Assembly (NCBI RefSeq): GCF_001724715.1
Contig: NZ_MEFG01000030.1
Span: forward strand, 1-34,628
DNA: 34,628 bases
Source of the DNA: Sphingomonas sp. SCN 67-18
GTDB lineage: Bacteria > Pseudomonadota > Alphaproteobacteria > Sphingomonadales > Sphingomonadaceae
Direction: 5' to 3'
In this document: piece after piece, positions 27,594 to 34,628 of the stretch
How the letters are laid out: each line of letters starts with the position of its first letter
Position numbering within the stretch: position 1 is the first letter of the stretch
Program-made: the position numbers and the translations under genes
Notes under the pieces: model-generated
Databases searched by the model: none
Seen by the model: only the letters and a program-made list of their open reading frames with translations
What the model was told of the DNA's origin: nothing

Positions 27594-27614
27594 CCGCCGG
27601 AAGAACTCCGGCGG
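27594..27614. repeat. Perfect 8-bp hairpin between tRNA-Leu and the MATE gene
   Basis: CCGCCGGA (27594-27601) pairs perfectly with TCCGGCGG (27607-27614) around a five-base loop. It is 5' of the tRNA and upstream of the divergent MATE gene. Without a T-tract it is not a clear terminator; it may separate the two transcripts or be part of the MATE leader. Confidence 0.45.
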
Positions 27615-27704
27615 CAGGCAGGGGCGAGCCTCTAGCAAAGCGCCAACGCCCCCGCAACCGAAAGAAGTTTTGGGACTCCCCTTGCCGCGCTATGCGCGGT
27701 CGCC

Positions 27705-29066
27705 ATGAAGATCGGCCGGACAGAGATGATCGATGAATCCCGGCGGATCATGGGCCTTGCCTGGCCCGTGGTGCTGACCAGCCTGAACTGGACGCTGCTG
27801 CACCTGACCGACGTGATCGTCGTGGGACTGACCGGGACGGGCGAGGTGGCGGCGCTGGGCGCGAGCCGGACGCTGACCTTCGTCACCATCGTGATGGGGA
27901 TCGCCTGGCTGTCCGGCGTGCTGGTCCATGTCTCGCGCGCCGACGGCGCGAAGGACCTGGCGGCGACGGGCGATCATTTTCGTTCCGGCATGATGCTGGG
28001 CCTTGCGATCGGGCTGGTGTCCGGCGTCATCCTGTTCCTGTTCGCCGAATCGCTGCTGCTGGCGATCGGCGTTTCGCCGCTGGTCGCGCCGGAGGGCGCG
28101 CGCGTGGTGCAGGTGATGGCGCTGGCCTATCCGTTCCAGTTCGTGATGATCGCGGCCAGCTATTTTCTGGAAGGGGTGAGCCGCCCCCGCCGGGTGATGG
28201 CGGTCAACCTGGCGATCCTGCCGGTCAACGCGGTGCTGGCCTGGGCGTGGTCCGGCGGGCATCTGGGCCTGCCCGCCATGGGCGCGGTGGGCGCGGGGGC
28301 GGCGACCAGCGTCGCATCGCTGATCGGCACCGTGCTGATGGTGCTGGCGGCGGTCCGCCTGCCGCGGGCCGGCCCGCGCGGCGTGAAGGATTTTTCGCGC
28401 GCCGCCATGGCGCGGGCGGCGAGGGGCGTGCCGATGCTGGCCGGTTTCGGGCTGGTGCCCGCCATCGCCTCCGCGCTGGAGCTGGGCGGATTTTCCTGGC
28501 TGATCGCCCTTTCGACGCAGCTGGGGGTGGTGACGGCCCATGCCTATCAGATCGTCTTTTCACTCCATAACGTCACCTTCGCGCTGGCGCTTGGCCTTGG
28601 TTCGGCCGCCGGCGTGCGGGTGGGCAATGCGGTGGGCGCGGGCGAGACGGGGCAGGCGCGGCCGCGCACCGCGATCGCCGCCGGCATGGCGGTGCTGGTG
28701 ACGGCGCTGGCGGCGCTCGCCATGGCCGTGCTTGCGTTGCCCATCGTCGCGCTGTTCCCGGCGACGCGCGAGGTGCACCTGATGGCGGCGCTGATGCTGC
28801 CGCTATGGGCGCCGTTCATCCTGTTCGACGGGCTGCAGGTGGTGCTGCTCTATGCGTTGCGTTCGCTGGGCGACCAGGTGGCGGCGGGGCTGAACGGCAT
28901 CGTCGCCTTCTTCATCGTCACCGGCGGGCTGGGCTGGCTGATGGTGCGCGGCGGCATGGGGCCGGTGGCGCTGGTCTATGCGTCCGGCCTTGGCATGCTG
29001 GTGGCGGCGCTGCTGCAGGGCGCGCGCTTCCTGTGGATCACCCGGCGTTCGCGCCTGCAAAGCTGA
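27705..29066 (+). CDS. MATE family efflux transporter
   Basis: A 453-aa polytopic inner-membrane exporter with about 12 helices, in two homologous halves as usual for MATE (typical length 440-460). Family landmarks are GLAWPVVLTSLNWTLLHLTD, the segment SRTLTFVTIVMGIAWLSGV, LAYPFQFVMIAASYFLEG, and in the second half ALALGLGSAAGVRVGNAVGA followed by FDGLQVVLLYALRSLGDQV. It would export cationic drugs, dyes or metabolites using Na+ or H+. The start is not certain: ATG 27705 lacks a ribosome-binding site, while ATG 27726 (MIDESRR) has GGACAGAG close by and is a good alternative. The last 29 bases overlap the end of the convergent zinc-ribbon gene. Confidence 0.92.
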   Translation: MKIGRTEMIDESRRIMGLAWPVVLTSLNWTLLHLTDVIVVGLTGTGEVAALGASRTLTFVTIVMGIAWLSGVLVHVSRADGAKDLAATGDHFRSGMMLGLAIGLVSGVILFLFAESLLLAIGVSPLVAPEGARVVQVMALAYPFQFVMIAASYFLEGVSRPRRVMAVNLAILPVNAVLAWAWSGGHLGLPAMGAVGAGAATSVASLIGTVLMVLAAVRLPRAGPRGVKDFSRAAMARAARGVPMLAGFGLVPAIASALELGGFSWLIALSTQLGVVTAHAYQIVFSLHNVTFALALGLGSAAGVRVGNAVGAGETGQARPRTAIAAGMAVLVTALAALAMAVLALPIVALFPATREVHLMAALMLPLWAPFILFDGLQVVLLYALRSLGDQVAAGLNGIVAFFIVTGGLGWLMVRGGMGPVALVYASGLGMLVAALLQGARFLWITRRSRLQS

Positions 29067-29754
29067 GGTTCAGCTCACGCGAGCCCTTGGGCACGTCCAC
29101 CTCGGCGGAATTAAACTCCGCCTGCCCCTTGGCGGGCAGGGTGCGGACCGGCGGGGTGATCGTCCAGCTATAGACGACCCGGCCCTGCGCGTCGCGCAGC
29201 TCGGCGACGATATCGGGAACCCGCTGGGCGGTGTCGGTGGGGTTGATGACCCGGCCGGTGACGGCGAACAGTTCATTGCCGCTGGCCAATGTGCGCCGTT
29301 CCGGCTTGCGCGGCACTTCCAGCAGCAGCGGCACGTCCGTGGCGCCGGATGCGAGGCCCAGCCGGCCGGCGAATTGCGGGGTGCCGAAATAGGTGAGCGC
29401 GGCGACCGCGCCCAGCATCAGCACGCCCGCCAGTATCGCCGCGATCGTCCAGCGCCGGGCCGGGTTGCGGCGGGCGTGGACGGGCGGAATGGCGGGGGCG
29501 ACATAGGCGTCCTCCGGCTCCTCCGCCGGGGCCGATTCGTAATCCTCTTCGGGCGCGGCGGCGGGCGGCGGCGCGGGGATGGATTCGGGCTCTTCGGGCA
29601 GCAAAGCCTGCACCGGTTCGTCCAGCACCGCCTGCGAGGCTTCCTGAAACCAGCTATGCTTGCACGAGGCGCAGCGCACCGCCCGGCCGTTCACGCCGAT
29701 CGCGCTATCCGGCACCACATAGCGGGTCCGACATTCCGGGCACTGGAGGATCAT
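29038..29754 (-). CDS. Zinc-ribbon (MJ0042-type) membrane protein with DUF3426-like C-terminus
   Basis: A 238-aa bitopic protein. Residues 1-38 form a zinc ribbon: MILQCPECRTRYVVPD with CPEC, and RAVRCASCKHSWFQ with CASC. A Pro/Glu/Ala-rich acidic linker follows (about residues 45-95). One membrane helix (WTIAAILAGVLMLGAVAALT) lies near residues 102-121, and a C-terminal periplasmic domain has NELFAVTGRVINPTDTAQRV and VPDIVAELRDAQGRVVYSW, as in DUF3426. The zinc ribbon would face the cytoplasm. It is divergent from ftsE with a 194-bp promoter region between them. The function of this family is not established; its position next to the ftsEX block is a clue only. Confidence 0.88.
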   Translation of the reverse strand: MILQCPECRTRYVVPDSAIGVNGRAVRCASCKHSWFQEASQAVLDEPVQALLPEEPESIPAPPPAAAPEEDYESAPAEEPEDAYVAPAIPPVHARRNPARRWTIAAILAGVLMLGAVAALTYFGTPQFAGRLGLASGATDVPLLLEVPRKPERRTLASGNELFAVTGRVINPTDTAQRVPDIVAELRDAQGRVVYSWTITPPVRTLPAKGQAEFNSAEVDVPKGSRELNLSFAGANAG

Positions 29755-29948
29755 CGCGGCACACCAGACTTTGTCGAGAGCAACGGTAGCGGTGTCTTAA
29801 GCATCACTACGGCGGTGCTGGCAAGGGTTGTAACCGTCCCGTCATCCGATTGGCGTCATGGAGACGCTTTACGGCAGCCGCGTCGCCATGCCATGGCTGC
29901 GCGCTGTTCCCGGGGCGGGATGCGGCAAGGAGGAGCAACAGGGGCGCG

Positions 29949-30668
29949 ATGGCCAGCATCGTGCAGTTCGAAAATGTCGGTCTGCGCTATGGCACGGGCG
30001 CGGAAACCCTGTCTGACGTCAGCTTCTCGCTCAGCCCGGGCACATTCTATTTCCTCACCGGCCCGTCCGGCGCGGGCAAGACGTCGCTGCTGAAGCTGCT
30101 TTACCTGGCACAGCGCCCCAGCCGCGGGCTGATCCGCCTGTTCGGCGAGGATGCGGTGACGATGCCGCGCGACCGGCTGCCCGGTTTCCGGCGGCGGATC
30201 GGCGTCGTCTTCCAGGATTTCCGGCTGGTCCCGCATCTGTCGGCCTTCGACAATGTGGCGCTGCCGCTGCGCGTCTCCGGGGTGGAGGAACGCGACCTTG
30301 AGATGCCGGTCAACGAGATGCTCGACTGGGTGGGCCTGAACGACCGGGCCAGCGCGCGCCCGGCGACGCTTTCCGGCGGGGAGCAGCAGCGCGTCGCCAT
30401 CGCCCGCGCCGTGATCGGCCGGCCCGAATTGCTGGTGGCGGACGAACCCACCGGCAACGTCGACCCGGACATGGCCAACCGGCTGCTCCATCTGTTCGAC
30501 GCGCTGAACAAGCTGGGCACCACCGTGGTCGTCGCCACCCATGACATGCACCTGATCGGCCGGGTGCCGACCGCGCAGATCATGCGGCTGGACCGTGGCC
30601 AGCTTGCCGACCCCACCGGCGCGTTGCGCTATCCGCCGCGCAACCCGCAGAACGGCCCGCCCGCGTGA
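29949..30668 (+). CDS. ftsE: Cell-division ABC ATPase FtsE
   Basis: A 239-aa cytoplasmic ATPase of the FtsEX complex, which activates cell-wall hydrolases at the division site. Walker A is GPSGAGKT (residues 38-45), the signature is [15 protein letters not shown], Walker B is ELLVADEPTGNVD, and the switch His is in VVVATHDMHLI. The loop FQDFRLVPHLSAFDNVALPL is the FtsE version of the Q-loop. The start at 29949 fits the family N-terminus (MASIVQFENVGLRYG). GGAGGAG lies somewhat far upstream (about 14 bases), so initiation may be weak. The stop overlaps ftsX (GTGA). Confidence 0.95.
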   Translation: MASIVQFENVGLRYGTGAETLSDVSFSLSPGTFYFLTGPSGAGKTSLLKLLYLAQRPSRGLIRLFGEDAVTMPRDRLPGFRRRIGVVFQDFRLVPHLSAFDNVALPLRVSGVEERDLEMPVNEMLDWVGLNDRASARPATLSGGEQQRVAIARAVIGRPELLVADEPTGNVDPDMANRLLHLFDALNKLGTTVVVATHDMHLIGRVPTAQIMRLDRGQLADPTGALRYPPRNPQNGPPA

Positions 30669-31558
30669 GTTTCGGCTGGAGTCCGTCCGCCGCCGACCGC
30701 CGCCTGCTGCCCGAGGGGCGGCTGGCCGGGCCGATGCCGTGGGTGATCGCCATCATGATCTTCCTGACCGTGCTGGCGACCGCCGCCGGGCTGGGGCTGT
30801 CCACCGCCGCTGACACGCTGCGCGCCAGCCTGGCCGGGCGGGTGACGATCCAGATCGTCGAGGCGAACCCGGACCTGCGCGAAAGCCAGAGCCGCGCCGT
30901 GCTGGCCGCGCTGAAGGCGGACAAGGGGGTGAAGGCGGCGTCGCGGGTCGACCCGGCGCAGATGGCGGCGCTGCTCGAGCCATGGCTGGGCGCGTCCGAC
31001 GCGGGAACGGAGCTGCCGATGCCCGCGTTGATCGACGTGGACCTGAACGATGCGACCCCGCCGGCCGTCGCCGCGTTGCGGGCCGGCGTGCAGGCGCTGG
31101 CCCCGGCGGCGCGGGTGGACGAGCATGGCCGCTGGCTGGCCCCGCTGGCCGGGCTGATCGGATCGCTCACCCTGCTGACCATGGCGCTGGTGCTGCTGAT
31201 GGCCATCGCCACCTCTGCGGTGGTGGTGCTGGCGGCGCGGGCGGCGCTCAACACCCACCGGGCGACCATCGACGTGCTGCACCTGCTGGGCGCGACGGAC
31301 ATACAGATCGCCCGGCTGTTCCAGCGGCGGATTGCCCTGGATGCGCTGTTTGGCGGCTTTGTGGGCCTTGGCGTCGGGCTGGTCGTCATTTTCGGGCTGG
31401 GTATCAGGATGAACGCGGTCGGATCTGAATTGCTCGGCGCGATCCGGCTGGACTGGACGGGATTGTGCATCCTCGTCGCCATTCCGCTGGCCGGGGCGCT
31501 GCTCGCCACGCTGGCGGCGCGACTGACGGCGGTAAAGGCGCTAAGGCGGATCCTGTGA
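30665..31558 (+). CDS. ftsX: Cell-division permease FtsX
   Basis: A 297-aa inner-membrane partner of FtsE. It has a short cytoplasmic N-terminus (MSFGWSPSAADRRLLPEGRL), helix 1 (MPWVIAIMIFLTVLATAAGL), a periplasmic domain (about residues 50-155) and three more helices, including LIGSLTLLTMALVLLMAIAT and GFVGLGVGLVVIFGLGI. RATIDVLHLLGATDIQIARL between helices is the FtsX signature. GTG 30665 overlaps the ftsE stop, and the gene's own TGA overlaps the next start, so translation is coupled throughout. The order ftsE-ftsX and lengths are typical of Alphaproteobacteria. Confidence 0.93.
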   Translation: MSFGWSPSAADRRLLPEGRLAGPMPWVIAIMIFLTVLATAAGLGLSTAADTLRASLAGRVTIQIVEANPDLRESQSRAVLAALKADKGVKAASRVDPAQMAALLEPWLGASDAGTELPMPALIDVDLNDATPPAVAALRAGVQALAPAARVDEHGRWLAPLAGLIGSLTLLTMALVLLMAIATSAVVVLAARAALNTHRATIDVLHLLGATDIQIARLFQRRIALDALFGGFVGLGVGLVVIFGLGIRMNAVGSELLGAIRLDWTGLCILVAIPLAGALLATLAARLTAVKALRRIL

Positions 31559-32085
31559 TCAGACGCCTGCTTTCATCGCTCCTGCTGTTCTGGATGCTGG
31601 GCTTCGCGGTTTTCGCGGTCACTTTGCCGCGCCCGGCGGCGGATTCCCGCACCGACGCCATCGTGGTGCTGACCGGCGGGGCGGCGCGAATCGAGCGGGG
31701 CCTGTCGCTGCTGCAGGCGGGCAAGGCGAAGGAGATGCTGATTTCCGGCGTCGACCGCACCGTCCGGCCGCATGAGCTGGCGCTGCAATATCATGTGCCG
31801 GTGAAGCTGTTCGATTGCTGCGTGGACCTTGGCCATGAGGCGGTGGACACGCGTTCCAACGCGGAGGAGGTGGCGGCCTGGCTGGACAAGAGCGATTATC
31901 GCTCGGTGCGGCTGGTGACGACCGACTGGCACATGCCGCGCGCCCGCTTCGAGCTGCGCCGCGCCCTGCCGGACACCATCGTGCTGACCGGCGACGCGGT
32001 GAAGAGCGATCCGGGGCTGAGGATGCTGCTGACCGAATATAATAAATATCTGCTGCGCCGCGCGGCCGTGCTGGTGGGCTATTGA
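31555..32085 (+). CDS. DUF218 (YdcF/SanA/ElyC-like) envelope protein
   Basis: A 176-aa protein with an N-terminal membrane anchor (RRLLSSLLLFWMLGFAVFAV) followed by a DUF218 domain: TDAIVVLTGGAARIERGLSL, KEMLISGVD, DTRSNAEEVAAWL, VRLVTTDWHMPRARFELRR and a C-terminal NKYLLRRAAV. The conserved TGG, Asn-Ala and Trp-His-Met-x-Arg-Ala motifs are all present. Relatives act in envelope integrity or vancomycin tolerance, but the reaction is unclear. GTG 31555 is favoured because it overlaps the ftsX stop as GTGA and gives the anchor; the in-frame ATG at 31465 is inside ftsX. Coupling with ftsEX and plsC suggests a role in envelope growth (inference). Confidence 0.85.
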   Translation: MIRRLLSSLLLFWMLGFAVFAVTLPRPAADSRTDAIVVLTGGAARIERGLSLLQAGKAKEMLISGVDRTVRPHELALQYHVPVKLFDCCVDLGHEAVDTRSNAEEVAAWLDKSDYRSVRLVTTDWHMPRARFELRRALPDTIVLTGDAVKSDPGLRMLLTEYNKYLLRRAAVLVGY

Positions 32086-32786
32086 CCGGCATGGTGGCGA
32101 TGCTGCGCACGATTGCGTTCATGCTGGTCTTCTATCCCGGCACCGCCTTTGCCGCCCTGTCGGCGCTGGTCGTTTCCTGGTTCGGCCAGCGCGCGCTGCT
32201 TGCCCATGTGCGCGGCTGGGCGCTGTTCCACCGCTGGTGCGCGCGCATCCTTCTGGGCGTGCGGGGGCGGCTGGAAGGCACGATTCCCGACGGCCCCGTC
32301 ATCGTCGCGATGAAGCATGAATCGATGTTCGAGACGATAGAGGTGCTGCTGCTGGTCAAGGACCCGGCCGTGGTGCTGAAGCGGGAGCTGACCAACATCC
32401 CCGGCTGGGGCATGGCCGCGCGGCTGCACGGCGTCATCCCCGTGGACCGGGAGGCGGGCGCCGCGGCGATGCGCCACATGCTGCGCGCGGCGCGCGATGC
32501 CGTGGCCCGCAGCCGCCCCATCGTGATCTTTCCCGAGGGCACGCGCGTGCCGCCGGGCGAGCGGCCGCCGCTGCGCGCCGGCTTTGCCGGGCTTTATCGC
32601 GCGCTGGGCCTGCCGGTGGTGCCGATCGCCTGCGACAGCGGCCGTTACTGGCCGCGCCGGGGCTTTGCCAAGCGGGCGGGCGTCATCCGTTTCCGGGTGG
32701 GCGAGACGATTCCGCCGGGGCTGCCCCGCGACGAGGTGGAGGCGCGCGTCCACGCCGCCATCAATGCGCTGAACGACGGCGTCTGA
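32082..32786 (+). CDS. plsC: 1-acyl-sn-glycerol-3-phosphate acyltransferase
   Basis: A 234-aa membrane-associated acyltransferase making phosphatidic acid. The N-terminal hydrophobic segment (IAFMLVFYPGTAFAALSALV) anchors it. The acceptor motif is KHESMFETIE (HX4E rather than the classical HX4D, a form I believe is common in alphaproteobacterial PlsC). Motif II is GVIPVDRE, motif III is IVIFPEGTRVPPGE, and motif IV is LPVVPIACDS. The TTG at 32082 overlaps the previous stop as TTGA, like the other junctions in this operon; ATG 32091 and ATG 32100 are alternatives. The stop is two bases from the end of convergent tyrA. Confidence 0.92.
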   Translation: MTGMVAMLRTIAFMLVFYPGTAFAALSALVVSWFGQRALLAHVRGWALFHRWCARILLGVRGRLEGTIPDGPVIVAMKHESMFETIEVLLLVKDPAVVLKRELTNIPGWGMAARLHGVIPVDREAGAAAMRHMLRAARDAVARSRPIVIFPEGTRVPPGERPPLRAGFAGLYRALGLPVVPIACDSGRYWPRRGFAKRAGVIRFRVGETIPPGLPRDEVEARVHAAINALNDGV

Positions 32787-32788
32787 AC

Positions 32789-33697
32789 CTATTCGTGGCT
32801 GCGGCCGAAATCGGGCCGTTCGTCGTCCTGGCCTTCCTCGATGATGCTGCGGCGGATGGCGCGGGTGCGGCTGAACAGATCGTGCAGGGCGTCGCCGTCG
32901 CCCCAGCGGATCGCCCGTTGCAGCGCGGTCAGATCTTCCGAAAAGCGTTGCAGCATGTCCAGCACGGCATCCTTGTTGGCGATGAACACGTCGCGCCACA
33001 TCACGGGGTCCGACGCAGCGATGCGGGTGAAATCGCGAAAGCCGCCGGCGGAATATTTGATCACTTCCGACCGCGTCACCGCTTCCAGATCGGATGCCGT
33101 GCCGACGATGGTGTAGGCGATGAGGTGGGGCAGGTGGCTGGTCACGGCGAGGACGAGATCGTGATGGTCCGGCGCCATCGTCTCCACATTGGCGCCCAGC
33201 GCGCGCCAGAACGCCTCGACGCGCGCAACGGCGGCGGCATCGGCGTCGTCGGCCGGGGTGAGGATGCACCACCGCTTCTGGAACAGCGTGGCGAAGCCGG
33301 CTTCCGGCCCGCTATTCTCCGTGCCCGCCACGGGGTGGGCGGGGATGATGGTCGCGTGCGGCAGCGCGGCCTTGAGCGCGGCGGCGACGCCCGCTTTCGA
33401 CGAGCCGACATCGCTGACCACGGCGTCGGCGGGCAGGTCCGCGGCGATCGCTTCCGCCAGCGCCCCCATCGCGCCGACCGGCACGCACAGGATGACGAGA
33501 TCGGCATCGATCACCGCCGCGCCGGGCGTGTCGGTGACGTCGTCGCACAGGTCGAGCCGTTTCGCCGTGTCCCGCACCGCGGGATCGGCGTCGTGGCCGG
33601 TCAGCCGCGCGGTTGGCATATATTGCCGCACCGCGCGGGCGATGGAGGATCCGATCAGGCCCAGCCCGATGATCGAGATGCGCGCGAAGGGCAGCAT
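32789..33697 (-). CDS. tyrA: Prephenate/arogenate (cyclohexadienyl) dehydrogenase
   Basis: A 302-aa enzyme of tyrosine synthesis, oxidatively decarboxylating prephenate or arogenate with NAD(P). The nucleotide-binding motif GLGLIGSS sits at residues 11-18. Other landmarks are VILCVPVGAMGAL, VVSDVGSSKAGV, IIPAHPVAGTENSGPEAGF (catalytic His in HPVAG), DHHDLVLAVTSHLPHLIAYT and SAGGFRDFTRIAASDP with MWRDVFIAN. There is no fused chorismate mutase domain. ATG 33697 overlaps the hisC stop by one base (TGATG), whereas the longer in-frame extension lies inside hisC. Coupled expression with an aminotransferase fits aromatic amino-acid synthesis. Confidence 0.94.
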   Translation of the reverse strand: MLPFARISIIGLGLIGSSIARAVRQYMPTARLTGHDADPAVRDTAKRLDLCDDVTDTPGAAVIDADLVILCVPVGAMGALAEAIAADLPADAVVSDVGSSKAGVAAALKAALPHATIIPAHPVAGTENSGPEAGFATLFQKRWCILTPADDADAAAVARVEAFWRALGANVETMAPDHHDLVLAVTSHLPHLIAYTIVGTASDLEAVTRSEVIKYSAGGFRDFTRIAASDPVMWRDVFIANKDAVLDMLQRFSEDLTALQRAIRWGDGDALHDLFSRTRAIRRSIIEEGQDDERPDFGRSHE

Positions 33698-34628
33698 CAG
33701 CCGGCCGCCCGCGCCATGGTGCGCAGCGCGTCGGCCACGCCTTCCATGTCTTCCTGCGTGCCGATGGTGATGCGCAGCGCCTGGGCCAGCCCCTGGCCGG
33801 GCAGCCAGCGGACGATATAGCCGCGCTCCATCAGGCCCAGATAGGCGGCCTCGGCGGTCAGCGCGCCTTCGAACAGGATCAGCAGGAAATTCGCCTGCGA
33901 CGGGATGGCGCGCAGGCCGAAATTGCCCAGCGCCGCCACCTCGCCGGTGAGCCATGCCCGCCAGCGGTGGTTATGCGCGCGGCTGGACGCGACGAACGCC
34001 TCGTCGTTCACCGCCGCGATGGCCGCGTCCTGCCCGGCCGTGGTGATGTTGAACGGCGCGCGGATGCGGTGCAGCGCGTCCACCACCTCCGCCGCGGCAT
34101 AGCCCCAGCCGATCCGCTCCGCCGCCAGCCCGTGGATTTTGGAGAATGTGCGGGTGACGAGCACATTGGGGGCGGTGCGGGCGAGATCGAAGCCGCCGTC
34201 ATCCTCGCCCTCGTCCAGATATTCGGCATAGGCCTGGTCGAGCACCAGCAGCACATGGCCGGGCAGCCCGGCGTGGAGCCGCGCTATCTCCGCGCGGTCA
34301 GAATAGGTGCCGGTGGGGTTGTTGGGATTGGCGATGAAGACGACGCGGGTGCGCGGCGTGACGGCGGCGAGCAGCGCGTCCACGTCCGTCGCATAGTCCC
34401 TGTCGGGGACGACCACCGGGGTCGCGCCGACGCGGCGGGCGGCGATATCGTAGACGGTGAAGCTGTAGCGGACGAAAAGCACCTCGTCGCCCGGCCCGGC
34501 ATAGGCGCCGGCGGCGAGGTGCAGGATCTCGTCTGACCCCGTGCCGTAGATGATGCGGGCGGCATCCAGCCCGTGCCGGTCCGCCAGCGCCTGGCGGAGC
34601 GCGCCGGCGCCGGCGTCCGGATAACGTT
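33697..34628 (-). CDS. hisC: Histidinol-phosphate/aromatic aminotransferase (runs off the right edge)
   Basis: At least 310 codons of a class-II PLP aminotransferase; the N-terminus lies outside the window. Visible parts run [52 protein letters not shown] (cofactor ring contact), [12 protein letters not shown], and [19 protein letters not shown], with Lys in FSK as the PLP Schiff base. The end has [29 protein letters not shown] and [11 protein letters not shown]. It normally transaminates histidinol phosphate in histidine synthesis. Directly followed by tyrA, it may instead or also act on aromatic keto acids. Confidence 0.92.
   Translation of the reverse strand, partial: RYPDAGAGALRQALADRHGLDAARIIYGTGSDEILHLAAGAYAGPGDEVLFVRYSFTVYDIAARRVGATPVVVPDRDYATDVDALLAAVTPRTRVVFIANPNNPTGTYSDRAEIARLHAGLPGHVLLVLDQAYAEYLDEGEDDGGFDLARTAPNVLVTRTFSKIHGLAAERIGWGYAAAEVVDALHRIRAPFNITTAGQDAAIAAVNDEAFVASSRAHNHRWRAWLTGEVAALGNFGLRAIPSQANFLLILFEGALTAEAAYLGLMERGYIVRWLPGQGLAQALRITIGTQEDMEGVADALRTMARAAG

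Noticed and set aside
27496-27708. Protein ORF across tRNA-Leu
   Set aside because: It is the + strand reading of the tRNA gene, a common false annotation.

Overview
This is a GC-rich chromosomal window, most likely from a sphingomonad (Alphaproteobacteria, Sphingomonadaceae). The evidence is indirect: a propionyl-CoA cluster controlled by a ScfR-type regulator, a GTTC-N7-GTTC LexA box, RHS genes of a kind I associate with sphingomonads, and a core block (ftsE-ftsX-DUF218-plsC facing hisC-tyrA) that fits that group. No rRNA or species marker is present, so the placement is inference.

Left part (1-10025): acetyl-CoA synthetase (cut by the edge) and a short-chain acyl-CoA regulator are read leftward. 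A propionyl-CoA to succinyl-CoA cluster is read rightward: pccB, methylmalonyl-CoA epimerase, an enoyl-CoA hydratase, methylmalonyl-CoA mutase, bioB and pccA. The cluster contains the carboxylase, epimerase and mutase and also the enzyme that makes the carboxylase's biotin cofactor. Two TTTGCAAA-like palindromes lie in the roughly 100-bp divergent promoter.

Middle part (10029-20865): a leftward cydA-cydB-DUF2474 operon encodes a bd-type quinol oxidase. A rightward operon encodes a tripartite MacAB-TolC-like exporter (outer-membrane lipoprotein, adaptor, ATPase, permease), with ung starting directly after the permease stop. A leftward secreted DUF885 protein converges on ung. Then comes an AT-rich 387-bp gap with short direct repeats, a candidate 49-aa ORF and a 139-aa membrane protein.

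DNA-repair pair (20939-23648): a radical SAM protein and a DUF4130-UdgX fusion overlap by four bases. An exact alphaproteobacterial LexA box sits two bases upstream of the first start codon, so this looks like an SOS-controlled repair operon.

Accessory scar (23649-27496): a lower-GC stretch between the LexA box and the 3' end of tRNA-Leu(GAG). It holds a decayed IS5-family transposase, a frameshifted short RHS peptide gene, a truncated RHS gene, a truncated serine resolvase, an intact 106-aa orphan gene that may be an immunity protein, and the C-terminal part of a large serine recombinase with two in-frame stop codons. It reads as the remains of an integrated element and an RHS locus.

Right part (27497-34628): tRNA-Leu with its own terminator, a MATE exporter, a zinc-ribbon membrane protein, then ftsE-ftsX-DUF218-plsC with every junction overlapping by four bases. 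These converge on tyrA and hisC (cut by the right edge), two aromatic/histidine biosynthesis genes.
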